DNA of 64,000 nt, taken from the NCBI RefSeq assembly GCF_900142525.1, contig NZ_FRBD01000004.1, positions 124,001 to 188,000 on the forward strand. Direction: 5' to 3'. The notes beneath the pieces were generated by a model, which ran no database searches, was not told where the DNA came from, and saw only the letters and a program-made list of their open reading frames with translations. The position numbers and the translations under genes were made by a program. Origin of the DNA: Xylanibacter ruminicola. GTDB taxonomy: Bacteria > Bacteroidota > Bacteroidia > Bacteroidales > Bacteroidaceae. Shown here in pieces: positions 12,492 through 21,146 of this stretch. Every line of letters starts with the position of its first letter. Position 1 is the stretch's first letter.

Positions 12492-12680
12492 CGATTTAGG
12501 GGAGAGACTTAGAATCCCCGTGAAATGTTGTGTGAATAGCGGTGTCTTTGGCCGGGCATGGCGGTTCGTGAATCAGCGTTTCTGCGCAAGTTAGACTGAC
12601 AACCGGGAGTTAGACCCTGGGAGTGAGTTTATGCGCTTACATATTATATAATAAGTTAAACTGTTTTTTAGTAGTAAAAT
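12492..12680 (+). promoter_or_regulatory. Structured 5' leader of the rplM operon (candidate L13 leader)
   Basis: About 190 nt between promoter and rplM are more GC-rich than the flanking spacer and contain several local hairpins: gggga..tcccc near 12498-12518, ccggga..ccctgg near 12603-12620, and gccgggcatggc near 12551. Ribosomal-protein leaders that let a protein repress its own operon are known, and an L13 leader class has, as I recall, been proposed in Bacteroidia. The position directly upstream of rplM fits. The match to that family is inference and was not checked with a covariance model. Confidence 0.5.
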
Positions 12681-12686
12681 TTAAAA

Positions 12687-13148
12687 ATGAACACTTTGAG
12701 TTACAAGACACTTTCTGTAAACAAGGAAACAGCAAAGAAGGAGTGGGTGGTAATCGATGCCACAGACCAGGTTGTTGGTCGTCTCGCTTCAAAGGTAGCT
12801 AAGCTGATCCGCGGAAAGTACAAGCCAACTTTCACTCCACACGTTGATTGTGGTGACAATGTAATCCTTATCAACGCCGATAAGGTAGTTTTCACTGGTA
12901 AGAAAGAGACCGATAAGGTTTATACCCGCTACACAGGTTATCCTGGTGGCCAGCGCTTCAACACTCCAGCTGAGCTTCGCAAGAAGAACGGTGGTGTTGA
13001 CAAGATGCTTCGTCACGCCGTTAAGGGTATGCTGCCAAAGGGTCCTCTGGGCCGCAGCCTGCTGAACAACCTCTTCATCTACGAGGGAACCGAGCATCCA
13101 CATGCCGCTCAGCAGCCAAAGACTATTGATATTAACCAGTATAAATAA
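12687..13148 (+). CDS. rplM: 50S ribosomal protein L13
   Basis: A 153-residue protein with the standard L13 blocks: WVVIDATDQVVGRLAS near the N-terminus, VDCGDNVILINADKV, YTRYTGYPGG, and the C-terminal GMLPKGPLGRSLLNNLFIY. Length is as usual for bacterial L13. It binds 23S rRNA early in assembly of the large subunit. It is the first gene of an operon with rpsI (9-bp gap), rpsB and tsf, the conserved order in Bacteroidales. A long structured leader precedes it and may be the autoregulatory site. Confidence 0.98.
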   Translation: MNTLSYKTLSVNKETAKKEWVVIDATDQVVGRLASKVAKLIRGKYKPTFTPHVDCGDNVILINADKVVFTGKKETDKVYTRYTGYPGGQRFNTPAELRKKNGGVDKMLRHAVKGMLPKGPLGRSLLNNLFIYEGTEHPHAAQQPKTIDINQYK

Positions 13149-13157
13149 TAAGGAAAG

Positions 13158-13544
13158 ATGGAAGTAATTAACGCAATAGGTCGTCGTAAGAGCTCTGTAG
13201 CCCGTGTATATGTAACTGAGGGTACTGGCAAGATTACGATCAACAAGAAAGATTTAGAGGTATATTTCCCATCAGCAATCCTGCAGTACGTGGTTAAGCA
13301 GCCACTTGCACTGCTCGAAGTAGCTGAGAAGTATGACATCAAGGCAAACCTCGACGGTGGTGGTTTCACTGGTCAGAGCCAGGCTCTGCGTCTCGCAATC
13401 GCTCGCGCTCTCGTGAAGATCAACGAAGAGGATAAGAAGAAGCTGAAGGATGCAGGATTCATGACACGTGATAGCCGTGAGGTTGAGCGTAAGAAGCCAG
13501 GTCGTCCAAAGGCACGTCGTCGCTTCCAGTTCAGTAAGCGTTAA
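13158..13544 (+). CDS. rpsI: 30S ribosomal protein S9
   Basis: A 128-residue protein with the canonical S9 N-terminus (INAIGRRKSSVARVY), the central GGGFTGQSQALRLAIARAL block and the basic C-terminus ending RRRFQFSKR, whose last arginine reaches into the P site of the ribosome. It starts 9 bp after rplM and is translated from the same transcript. It is followed by an unusual 197-bp spacer with an inverted repeat before rpsB. Confidence 0.98.
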   Translation: MEVINAIGRRKSSVARVYVTEGTGKITINKKDLEVYFPSAILQYVVKQPLALLEVAEKYDIKANLDGGGFTGQSQALRLAIARALVKINEEDKKKLKDAGFMTRDSREVERKKPGRPKARRRFQFSKR

Positions 13545-13547
13545 TTC

Positions 13548-13673
13548 CATTGAACATTGACCATTGAACATTATATAGTGAGATGTTTATGGTTAATTCA
13601 TGGAAAACTGAACAGTTTAGTATCTAAACCGAGAAGATTCTTGAGGGACTATTTGAATGGTCAATGTTCAATG
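13548..13673. repeat. 18-bp perfect inverted repeat in the rpsI-rpsB spacer
   Basis: cattgaacattgaccatt (13548-13565) and its exact complement aatggtcaatgttcaatg (13656-13673) flank 90 bp that holds a second small hairpin (ctgaacagtttag..ctaaac). The left arm itself repeats the unit ttgaacatt twice. The spacer holds no gene. It could fold as an attenuator-like structure or be a short dispersed repeat. Confidence 0.6.
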
Positions 13674-13741
13674 ACTACCTCTCGGCTGATTCTAACAAAA
13701 AGAATTAAAAAGAAAGTAAACAATTTAAAGGAATTAAGAAA

Positions 13742-14554
13742 ATGTCAAGAACAAATTTTGAACAGTTGCTGCAGGCTGGCTGTCATTTCGGTCACCTGAA
13801 GCGCAAGTGGAACCCAGCAATGGCTCCATACATCTATACCGAGCGTAACGGTATTCATATCATCGACCTGCATAAGACAGTAGCCAAGGTTGACGAGGCT
13901 GCCGATGCACTGAAGCAGATTGCCAAGAGTGGCAAGAAAATTCTGTTCGTCGCTACTAAAAAACAGACAAAGGAAGTGATTGCTGAGAAGGCTGCAAGCA
14001 TCAACATGCCATACGTTATCGAGCGTTGGCCAGGTGGTATGCTTACCAACTTCCCTACAATCCGTAAGGCCGTTAAGAAAATGGCGAACATCGATCGTCT
14101 GATGCAGGATGGTACCTACTCTAACCTCTCTAAGCGCGAGCTGCTGCAGATCACACGTCAGCGTGCTAAGCTGGAGAAGAACCTGGGTTCTATCGCTGAT
14201 CTGACCCGTCTGCCAAGCGCACTCTTCGTTGTAGACGTAATGAAGGAGAACATTGCCGTTCGCGAGGCTAACCGTCTGGGTATCCCCGTATTCGGAATCG
14301 TTGACACCAACTCTGATCCTAACAATATCGACTTCGTTATCCCTGCTAACGACGATGCTAAGGACTCTGTAGAGGCTATCCTGAATGCCTGCTGCACCGC
14401 TATCGCCGAGGGTATCGAGGAGCGTAAGGTAGAGAAGGCAGACGAGAAGGCTGCTGATGCTCAGGCTGAGGGCGAAGAGGCTAAGCCAAAGCGTGCTCCA
14501 CGCAAGGCTCGCAAGGACGCTGAGCCAAAGGCTGAAGAGGCTGCCGCTGAGTAA
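13742..14554 (+). CDS. rpsB: 30S ribosomal protein S2
   Basis: A 270-residue S2 protein: FEQLLQAGCHFGHLKRKWNP at the N-terminus, IYTERNGIHIIDL, RWPGGMLTNFPTI, and PVFGIVDTNSDPN followed by the conserved C-terminal helix. The core ends near residue 230. The last 40 residues are a Lys/Glu/Ala-rich low-complexity tail (KRAPRKARKDAEPKAEE), common in Bacteroidetes S2. It is required for binding of S1 and initiation on the small subunit. It is separated from tsf by 34 bp containing a repeated attaagaatta motif. Confidence 0.98.
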   Translation: MSRTNFEQLLQAGCHFGHLKRKWNPAMAPYIYTERNGIHIIDLHKTVAKVDEAADALKQIAKSGKKILFVATKKQTKEVIAEKAASINMPYVIERWPGGMLTNFPTIRKAVKKMANIDRLMQDGTYSNLSKRELLQITRQRAKLEKNLGSIADLTRLPSALFVVDVMKENIAVREANRLGIPVFGIVDTNSDPNNIDFVIPANDDAKDSVEAILNACCTAIAEGIEERKVEKADEKAADAQAEGEEAKPKRAPRKARKDAEPKAEEAAAE

Positions 14555-14588
14555 TTAAGAATTAATAATTAAGAATTAAGAAATAATT

Positions 14589-15587
14589 ATGGCAATTTCA
14601 ATTGACGATATCAAGAAGCTTCGCGCTATGACTGGTGCTGGTCTGGCTGACGTAAAGAAGGCTCTGACCGAGGCTGAGGGCGACTTCGACAAGGCCAAGG
14701 AGCTTCTCCGTGAGCGTGGCCTCGCTATCGCTGCTAAGCGTAGCGACCGTGAGACATCTAATGGTTGTGTACTCGTAAAGAGCGTTGATGGCTTCGCTGC
14801 TATGATCGCCCTGAAGTGCGAGACCGACTTCGTAGCTAACGGTGCCGATTTCATCGCTCTTACTCAGAGCATCCTCGACGCTGCTATCGCTGCTAAGGCT
14901 AAGGATGTTGAGGCTGTTAAGGAGCTCACTCTGGCTGACGGTCAGAAGGTTCAGGATGCTGTTACACAGCGCTCTGGTATCACTGGTGAGAAGATGGAGC
15001 TTGATGGCTACCTGACTCTCGAGGGTGAGAACATCGAGGTTTACGACCACATGGGTAAGCACACTCTGTGCACCATGGTTCAGACCAACAAGCCCGCTGC
15101 TGAGGAGGGTCACAAGGTTGCTATGCAGGTAGCTGCCATGAAGCCAGTAGCTCTGAACGCAGAGAGCGTTGACCAGAAGATTCTGGACGAGGAGTACAAG
15201 ACAGCTGTTGAGAAGTCTAAGCTCGAGCAGGTTGAGAAGTACGTTGAGGTAGTTCTGAAGAAGGCTGGTATCAATCCTAACCTCGTTGACTCTGAGGATC
15301 ACATCGAAAGCAACATGGCTAAGGGCTGGCTGACACAGGAGCAGGCCGACGAGGCTCGCAAGCTGAAGGAGCAGGCAGCTGCTGAGAAGGCTGCTACTCT
15401 GAACATGAACATGATCGAGAACATCGCTAAGGGTCGTGTTCAGAAGTTCCTGAAGGAGAACTGTCTGGTTGATCAGGAGTTCCAGTTCGGTGATGGCGAC
15501 AAGGCTACTGTTTCTCAGTGGCTCGCTAAGCAGGACAAGGATCTGAAGATCGTTGCTTTCCAGCGCTTCACACTCGTAGCTGATTAA
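14589..15587 (+). CDS. tsf: Elongation factor Ts
   Basis: A 332-residue guanine nucleotide exchange factor for EF-Tu. The N-terminal UBA-like module (DIKKLRAMTGAGLADVKKAL) and the signature ALKCETDFVAN are present, followed by the two core subdomains and the C-terminal QFGDGDKATVSQWL region. It is longer than the 283-residue E. coli protein because of inserts typical of Bacteroidetes. Last gene of the rplM operon, closed by a strong terminator. Confidence 0.98.
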   Translation: MAISIDDIKKLRAMTGAGLADVKKALTEAEGDFDKAKELLRERGLAIAAKRSDRETSNGCVLVKSVDGFAAMIALKCETDFVANGADFIALTQSILDAAIAAKAKDVEAVKELTLADGQKVQDAVTQRSGITGEKMELDGYLTLEGENIEVYDHMGKHTLCTMVQTNKPAAEEGHKVAMQVAAMKPVALNAESVDQKILDEEYKTAVEKSKLEQVEKYVEVVLKKAGINPNLVDSEDHIESNMAKGWLTQEQADEARKLKEQAAAEKAATLNMNMIENIAKGRVQKFLKENCLVDQEFQFGDGDKATVSQWLAKQDKDLKIVAFQRFTLVAD

Positions 15588-15608
15588 TACAAAGCTATAT
15601 AGTTAAGG

Positions 15609-15639
15609 TCGGCATTGCGCAAGCAGTGCCGATTTTTTT
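15609..15639 (+). terminator. Terminator of the rplM-rpsI-rpsB-tsf operon
   Basis: A 10-bp stem (tcggcattgc / gcagtgccga, one wobble), GCAA tetraloop and seven T residues. Confidence 0.92.
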
Positions 15640-15672
15640 GTGCCAACATGCTATAGTTACAATTCTTTTTCG

Positions 15673-15680
15673 TATATTTG
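15673..15680 (+). promoter_or_regulatory. -7 box of the pfkB-flavodiiron operon
   Basis: TATATTTG, 20 bp before the kinase ATG, fits TAnnTTTG. Confidence 0.55.
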
Positions 15681-15700
15681 CAGCGTAAAATCCAAAACAA

Positions 15701-16669
15701 ATGAGAAAAGTAATAGGAATAGGAGAAACAATCCTTGACATCATCTTCAGAGACGAGCAGCCCGTAGGAGCCGTTCCTGGAGGTTCTATGTTCAATGGGC
15801 TCATCTCGCTGGGTCGCACAGGCCTGAACGCCTCGTTTATCAGCGAGACGGGCGATGACCGTGTGGGCAAGCGCATTATCAGTTTTATGGAAGAGAACCA
15901 TGTTGATGCATCGAACATCAGTGTATATCCAGAGGCGAAATCGCCTATATCACTGGCTTTCCTGAACGAGAAAAACGATGCCGAATACATATTCTATAAA
16001 GACCATCCGCACGACCGTCTGGAGTTTGTTACTCCTGATATCAATCCTGATGATATCGTGATGTTTGGCTCGTTCTATGCCATCAATCCCGTTATCCGTC
16101 CACAGATGCAGGCATTCCTTGAGTATGCCCATCAGAAGGGGGCTATACTCTACTACGATGTCAACTATCGTGCATCGCACAAGAACGAGGTGGTAAAGGT
16201 TACAGCCAATATCCTTGAGAACTTTGAGCTGGCCGATATCATTCGTGGTAGTTCGGAGGACTTTGAAGTGCTGTTCAATAAGAAAGATGCAGATAGTGTA
16301 TATCGTGCACAGATCGACTTCTACTGCAAGAATTTCATCTACACTCAGGGTGGAGAACCTATTGAGTTCAGAGCCAAGGGCGGCCTTGCCAAGCAGTATG
16401 CCGTACCTGACACCAAGACCGTTAGCACCATTGGTGCTGGCGACAATTTTAATGCCGGCTTTGTATATGGCCTCATCAAGTATGGCGTAACGCGCGATAT
16501 GCTCGACGAGGGCGTAGCCGAGGACGTTTGGGATGCTGTTATCGGCGAGGCCAACCAGTATGCAGCCAATGTGTGTGCCAGCATTAACAACAGCGTTGAC
16601 CTTGACTTTGCAGGGCAGAAGCAGCATGAACTGGAGGTGGCCCTGAAGAATATGGAAGAGAACAATTAA
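15701..16669 (+). CDS. PfkB-family carbohydrate kinase
   Basis: A 322-residue ribokinase-like sugar kinase. Visible signatures are the N-terminal GETILDIIF strand, the PGGSMFN substrate-binding segment, and the C-terminal PfkB motif TIGAGDNFNAGF with the catalytic Asp and the anion hole. It most resembles fructokinase-type members, which phosphorylate a furanose or hexose with ATP in the cytoplasm; the sugar is not fixed by sequence. It is followed 11 bp later by a flavodiiron protein gene, apparently in the same transcript, with no obvious functional link. Confidence 0.88.
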   Translation: MRKVIGIGETILDIIFRDEQPVGAVPGGSMFNGLISLGRTGLNASFISETGDDRVGKRIISFMEENHVDASNISVYPEAKSPISLAFLNEKNDAEYIFYKDHPHDRLEFVTPDINPDDIVMFGSFYAINPVIRPQMQAFLEYAHQKGAILYYDVNYRASHKNEVVKVTANILENFELADIIRGSSEDFEVLFNKKDADSVYRAQIDFYCKNFIYTQGGEPIEFRAKGGLAKQYAVPDTKTVSTIGAGDNFNAGFVYGLIKYGVTRDMLDEGVAEDVWDAVIGEANQYAANVCASINNSVDLDFAGQKQHELEVALKNMEENN

Positions 16670-16680
16670 TATCTATAAAT

Positions 16681-17841
16681 ATGATAAGTGATACCATTAA
16701 GTACATCGGTGTCGACGATCTTGACATTGATCTGTTTGAGAGTCAGTATGTGGTGCCTGAGGGCATGAGTTATAATTCTTATCTCATTGAAGATGAGAAG
16801 ATTGCAGTCATGGATACTGCCGACCGCCGTAAGGGCGAAGAGTGGAAGGCTAACCTGAAGGCCGCACTCAATGGACGCCAGCCTGATTATCTGGTGGCAC
16901 ACCACATGGAGCCAGACCACTCGGCACTTATTGCCTGGATGTTGGAGACCTATCCTAACCTGCAGCTGGTATGTAGCGCCCAGGCAGTGAAGATGCTGTC
17001 AAACTTCTTCGAGGGTTTCAACTTCGAAGGTCGTGTGCTGACTGTCAAGGAGGGCGATACTCTCTCGCTGGGACATCATGAATTGAAGTTTATTGGGGCT
17101 GCGATGATACACTGGCCAGAGGTCATCATGAGCTACGACAGCTTGGACAAAGTACTCTTCTCTGCTGATGCATTCGGCAAATTCGGAGCCTTGGTCAATG
17201 AGACTGACGACTGGGCCTGCGAGGCACGTCGCTACTATTTTAATATCTGCGGCAAGTATGGCACACAGGTACAGATGGTAATGAAGAAGTTGGCTGCACT
17301 TGATGTTCAGGCCATTTGTCCGCTACACGGTCCTGTGCTCAAGGGCGAACAGTTGGCTGCTGCCATCAAACTATACGATACTTGGAGCAAGTACGAGCCT
17401 GAGAGCGAGGGTATCCTGATAGCCTACGCCAGCATTCATGGTGGCACAGCTGCTGCTGCTGAGCGTCTGGGTGAGATACTGCGCGAGAAAGGCGCTCCAA
17501 AAGTAGTGGTAAGCGACCTGAGCCGCGACGATATGGCCGAAGTCATCGAAGATGCTTTCCGCTATCCTACCGTCGTAGTGGCTGCATCGAGCTACGATGC
17601 AGGTGTATTCCCTGTGATGCACGATTTCCTCTATCACCTGCAGATCAAAAACTATCAGAAGCGCCGCTTCGGTATCGTTGAGAACGGCAGTTGGGCACCA
17701 ACAGCAGGCAAGGTGATGCGCTCGATGATAGAGGGACTGAAGGACTGCGAAATCGTGGAGCCGATGGTAACTATCCGCTCTCGAATGAAGGCTGCCGACG
17801 AAGTCATGCTGGAGCAGCTGGCCGACAGTCTGCTAAAATAA
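16681..17841 (+). CDS. Flavodiiron protein (FprA family)
   Basis: A 386-residue cytosolic A-type flavoprotein. The N-terminal metallo-beta-lactamase-like domain (about 1-250) carries the diiron motif HHMEPDH, a downstream His in HWPE, SADAFG and CPLHGP. The C-terminal flavodoxin domain (about 255-386) binds FMN (YASIHGGTAAAAERLG, VVAASSYDAG, ENGSWAP). Family members reduce O2 to water and/or NO to N2O and protect anaerobes from these gases. It lies downstream of the PfkB gene and ends in a terminator hairpin that overlaps the end of the convergent LOG gene. Confidence 0.93.
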   Translation: MISDTIKYIGVDDLDIDLFESQYVVPEGMSYNSYLIEDEKIAVMDTADRRKGEEWKANLKAALNGRQPDYLVAHHMEPDHSALIAWMLETYPNLQLVCSAQAVKMLSNFFEGFNFEGRVLTVKEGDTLSLGHHELKFIGAAMIHWPEVIMSYDSLDKVLFSADAFGKFGALVNETDDWACEARRYYFNICGKYGTQVQMVMKKLAALDVQAICPLHGPVLKGEQLAAAIKLYDTWSKYEPESEGILIAYASIHGGTAAAAERLGEILREKGAPKVVVSDLSRDDMAEVIEDAFRYPTVVVAASSYDAGVFPVMHDFLYHLQIKNYQKRRFGIVENGSWAPTAGKVMRSMIEGLKDCEIVEPMVTIRSRMKAADEVMLEQLADSLLK

Positions 17842-17849
17842 ATATATGA

Positions 17850-18377
17850 TTATATCAGACGGCTGATTTCTTCCAAGGAATCAGCCGTTTTTATATATTG
17901 CTGCCACTCACCACGAATCATCCCTTTCTGCTGCAAATCGTTAAGCAGCGCAATCAGCTGATTCCAGCATCCCCCCATATTATAAAGAATGACAGACTTG
18001 TGGTGATAGCCAATAGTGGCTGAAGCCGCAACAGTAAACACCTCGTCGAGCGTTCCAAGACCACCTGGCAGGGCGATAAACACATCGCTCTGGTCCATCA
18101 TCAGCTGCTTACGGTCAGTCAAGTTATCGCAAGGGATCTCCACATCCACATAATCACTCATGCGCCCACTCTCCTCAACCTTCATCGGAACAACACCTAT
18201 CGTATGTCCACCTGCTCCTTTCGTAGCCTTAGCTAAACACTCCATCAAACCCTGGTTCACACCACCATACACGATGGTGTGACCATTTTCAACCGCCCAC
18301 TTACCAAGTTCTTCAGTCAAAGCGAAAAACTCAGGGTCAATCTGATTATTGGCGGAACAAAAAACACATATCTTCAT
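17850..18377 (-). CDS. LOG-family protein (TIGR00730; nucleotide phosphoribohydrolase-like)
   Basis: A 175-residue cytosolic protein with the LOG (Lonely Guy) family signatures: ICVFCSANN at the N-terminus, TIVYGGVNQGLM, and PGGLGTLDEVF, the PGGxGTxxE nucleotide-binding motif. Plant and actinobacterial relatives cleave cytokinin-riboside or AMP monophosphates to base plus ribose 5-phosphate. In gut bacteria the role is probably purine nucleotide turnover. It has its own -7 box and is convergent with the flavodiiron operon, whose terminator it contains. Confidence 0.9.
   Translation of the reverse strand: MKICVFCSANNQIDPEFFALTEELGKWAVENGHTIVYGGVNQGLMECLAKATKGAGGHTIGVVPMKVEESGRMSDYVDVEIPCDNLTDRKQLMMDQSDVFIALPGGLGTLDEVFTVAASATIGYHHKSVILYNMGGCWNQLIALLNDLQQKGMIRGEWQQYIKTADSLEEISRLI
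17859..17893 (+). terminator. Terminator of the flavodiiron operon, inside the LOG gene
   Basis: Stem acggctgatt / aatcagccgt, 10-nt loop, T run. The hairpin lies within the last codons of the convergent LOG gene. Confidence 0.8.
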
Positions 18378-18385
18378 ACTGATTG

Positions 18386-18393
18386 CAAAGATA
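18386..18393 (-). promoter_or_regulatory. -7 box of the LOG gene
   Basis: TATCTTTG on the minus strand, 8 bp before the start codon, which implies a very short leader. Confidence 0.5.
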
Positions 18394-18421
18394 GCAAATA
18401 AAATAGAAATACCAAGAAAAA

Positions 18422-18463
18422 AACAAAAAAGCAGATAAGGAACGTCTCACGACGCCCCTTATC
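18422..18463 (-). terminator. Terminator of the mannan locus operon
   Basis: Read on the minus strand, a 13-bp stem (gataaggggcgtc / gacgttccttatc, two G-U wobbles) with a GTGA loop is followed by a T-rich tail. It lies about 100 bp after the GH2 stop, so the operon has a 3' untranslated region. Confidence 0.85.
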
Positions 18464-18564
18464 CTATCCATTATATTATCTAACTTAAATATGAATTTTG
18501 TCCAAATCTCCTATTCTACAATGATCCCTCTAGGATTAACATCAATAATATACTTTTCATATTT

Positions 18565-21135
18565 CTAGTTCTTATTTACATCTGCTAGGGATGTAATCTT
18601 CAATTGTTTAGCTATTTCATCTTCTTTAAAAGGTGTTCGGATATGCACAACCTTCTCTCTAAATGGTAGCAGATCGAAATAGTTGTCTGTGAAATCATTA
18701 TCGATTCCATCTAAAGAAAGGAAAACGCCCCTTGCGACTTTATCGGTCTTTAGTACAACATCATACCCATCACCTACTTTGACAATTTGTGAAGATATTG
18801 ATGGCTTAAAGAAGTTAACATCTTTGGGTGGGCAAAGATAATAGACATTCTTATACACTTTATCACAAGTAAAAGATGCTTCAATTACCACATCTTTTCT
18901 ATCCAAAGCCATTAAAGTCCCATCAACGGGAAAGTTCAGAACATCTTGAGAGGCATTAGCAGAAACACAAACATTTTTCTCTATTCTATTTACCTCATTA
19001 CCATTCATATCAAGTATCATTATAGAAACTTTTCCATTTAGAGCTTTAAGTCTATCGTTGACAATATAGACATGCAACTGTCCGTCGGGCTTTTCAATAG
19101 GTGATATCAACACATCATTAAACGCATTACGACTCATATAATGTGCTGCTTTCCAACGGCCATAGTAGTCACGTGTAGACCAAGAGGCAACTGGCCAACA
19201 ATCATTTATCTGCCAGAACAGAGTTCCCCAACAATAGCCTTTTTCTCTGCGATGAGACTCTATGGCGGTCTTCATTGCATCTCCTTGCATCAGTTGTCCA
19301 ACATATAAAAGAGACTCAAAATTTTTAGGACGATGATATTCGTTCAACAGATAGGTCTCTATCAAATGATTAGCATGAGAACCACCTCGCTGATGAGACA
19401 TCATCACTTCCGAATAAATATCCCAATCGGAACTTTTTCCCGCAAACAATTTGACTGATTCAAATTCAGGAAAACTTTGCATGCCATATTCACTGCAAAA
19501 GCGGAAACGAGTATTATTATACTCTGTAATTGGTTTCTTTGCATGCCAAACAGACCAATAATGATAGTCTCCATTCGTTTCGTTGCTACCATGCCCATAT
19601 CCTCCGAAAGGTGACGAAGGCCAATAACATGTTTCTGGTGAATACTGTTCCACAACGTCCGGAAGCGTTTTATAAAACAAATCCTCAAACTCTTTCCATA
19701 TCTTTTCTGCGTACTTTGGATTCTGGCTTTCATAGTTACGCTTCCACCCCCAATTATACCATCCGTCCTGACACTCATTATTGCCACACCACAATGCAAT
19801 ACAAGAATGATTTCTAAGACGCTTCACATTATCTATGGCCTCTTGTCTGACATTCTCAAGAAAATCCCCTGAAGCTGGATAAAGACTACATGCAAACATA
19901 AAATCCTGCCAAACCAAAATACCATTAGCATCACAAAGATCATAAAAACGATCATCTTCATACACGCCTCCACCCCATACACGGAGCATATTCATATTAA
20001 CATTCACAGCATCATTGATGACTTTCTGATAGACATCATCTGTAACACGAGGAAGAAAATTATCATTTGGTATATAATTAGCTCCCTTAGCAAACACACG
20101 TATTCCATTCAGTTCAAAACAGAATTCCTGCCCTATGCTGTCGTTAGCTGTTAACAGTCTCAGGGAACGTACTCCTATTTTCTGTATTTTATAATCACTT
20201 GTAACATCAGTTCTGACTTCTGTCTTAAAACCGTAAAGATGAGGATCGCCTAGACCATTACTCCACCATAGTTTAGGATTCTTAATTGAAAAATCCAACT
20301 GTATTCTATTCAAGCCTTTTCTGAGCGAAACCTTCTTATTTATATACTTTTTATTTGTGTCGGTATCTATCGTTCGTACAGCAGCGACATAGTCTGAATC
20401 AGAAATCACCTCAATAGTTTGTCGTATCTGTGCTACATATTTGTTAACCTTAAGTTGCTGTGTATGAACATCGGTAATCCTAACTCCATCCCAAGCCTGC
20501 AAATAAACTTTTCGCCAAATACCTGAAGTAACCAGACGAGGCCCCCAGTCCCATCCATAATGATAGCCAGCTTTACGGGCAAAAACGCTAATTTTTCTAT
20601 CCATAAGGCCACCATTCTGTGATTGATCATTCATGGCTTCATAGTGATATGGAATTGCCTCCCATTTGGGCATATCCACCTTGACTGGCGAGTGGAAGTA
20701 AACCCTAAGCAGATTATTCTCTAAACGCAACAAACTACGCACATCAGCGTTCCAGCGTCTGAACATATTATCGGCCTTTATTATCAAAGAGTCATTCAAA
20801 TATACATCGGCATAAGTATCAAGCCCTTCGAACTCAATCTGAATGTTAGTCTTCTTGAGAATTTTTTCATCCACGTTAAAGGTTGTCTGATAAACCCAGT
20901 CTTCCTTGTCTACCCATTGTACACCTCTTTCATTTAAACCAACAAAAGGGTCCTCGATAATACCATTTGCCAACAAATCTGTATGCACAGTACCAGGGAC
21001 TGTCGCAGGATACCAGTTTTCTCCTCTTGCTTGTTTAAATTGCCACCCATGACAGATCTCTATGGAATGTGCAAAGATACTGTTTACTGTCATCGTCATA
21101 AACGATAGGAATAGTATTTTTAATAAATCATTCAT
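18565..21135 (-). CDS. GH2 beta-mannosidase
   Basis: An 856-residue exported family 2 glycosidase of the beta-mannosidase branch. After a signal peptide (1-23) come the N-terminal jelly-roll (GWQFKQARGENWYPATVPGT), an immunoglobulin-like domain, the TIM barrel and C-terminal beta domains. The acid/base Glu454 lies in WCGNNE and the nucleophile Glu549 in FCSEYGMQSFPE; FAKGANYIPND and RVWGGGVYE are typical of beta-mannosidases. It removes single mannose units from the non-reducing end of beta-1,4-manno-oligosaccharides, probably in the periplasm. Last gene of the main operon, ahead of its terminator, and visibly more AT-rich than the ribosomal genes upstream. Confidence 0.93.
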   Translation of the reverse strand: MNDLLKILFLSFMTMTVNSIFAHSIEICHGWQFKQARGENWYPATVPGTVHTDLLANGIIEDPFVGLNERGVQWVDKEDWVYQTTFNVDEKILKKTNIQIEFEGLDTYADVYLNDSLIIKADNMFRRWNADVRSLLRLENNLLRVYFHSPVKVDMPKWEAIPYHYEAMNDQSQNGGLMDRKISVFARKAGYHYGWDWGPRLVTSGIWRKVYLQAWDGVRITDVHTQQLKVNKYVAQIRQTIEVISDSDYVAAVRTIDTDTNKKYINKKVSLRKGLNRIQLDFSIKNPKLWWSNGLGDPHLYGFKTEVRTDVTSDYKIQKIGVRSLRLLTANDSIGQEFCFELNGIRVFAKGANYIPNDNFLPRVTDDVYQKVINDAVNVNMNMLRVWGGGVYEDDRFYDLCDANGILVWQDFMFACSLYPASGDFLENVRQEAIDNVKRLRNHSCIALWCGNNECQDGWYNWGWKRNYESQNPKYAEKIWKEFEDLFYKTLPDVVEQYSPETCYWPSSPFGGYGHGSNETNGDYHYWSVWHAKKPITEYNNTRFRFCSEYGMQSFPEFESVKLFAGKSSDWDIYSEVMMSHQRGGSHANHLIETYLLNEYHRPKNFESLLYVGQLMQGDAMKTAIESHRREKGYCWGTLFWQINDCWPVASWSTRDYYGRWKAAHYMSRNAFNDVLISPIEKPDGQLHVYIVNDRLKALNGKVSIMILDMNGNEVNRIEKNVCVSANASQDVLNFPVDGTLMALDRKDVVIEASFTCDKVYKNVYYLCPPKDVNFFKPSISSQIVKVGDGYDVVLKTDKVARGVFLSLDGIDNDFTDNYFDLLPFREKVVHIRTPFKEDEIAKQLKITSLADVNKN

Positions 21136-21146
21136 TTCTTAGAACA

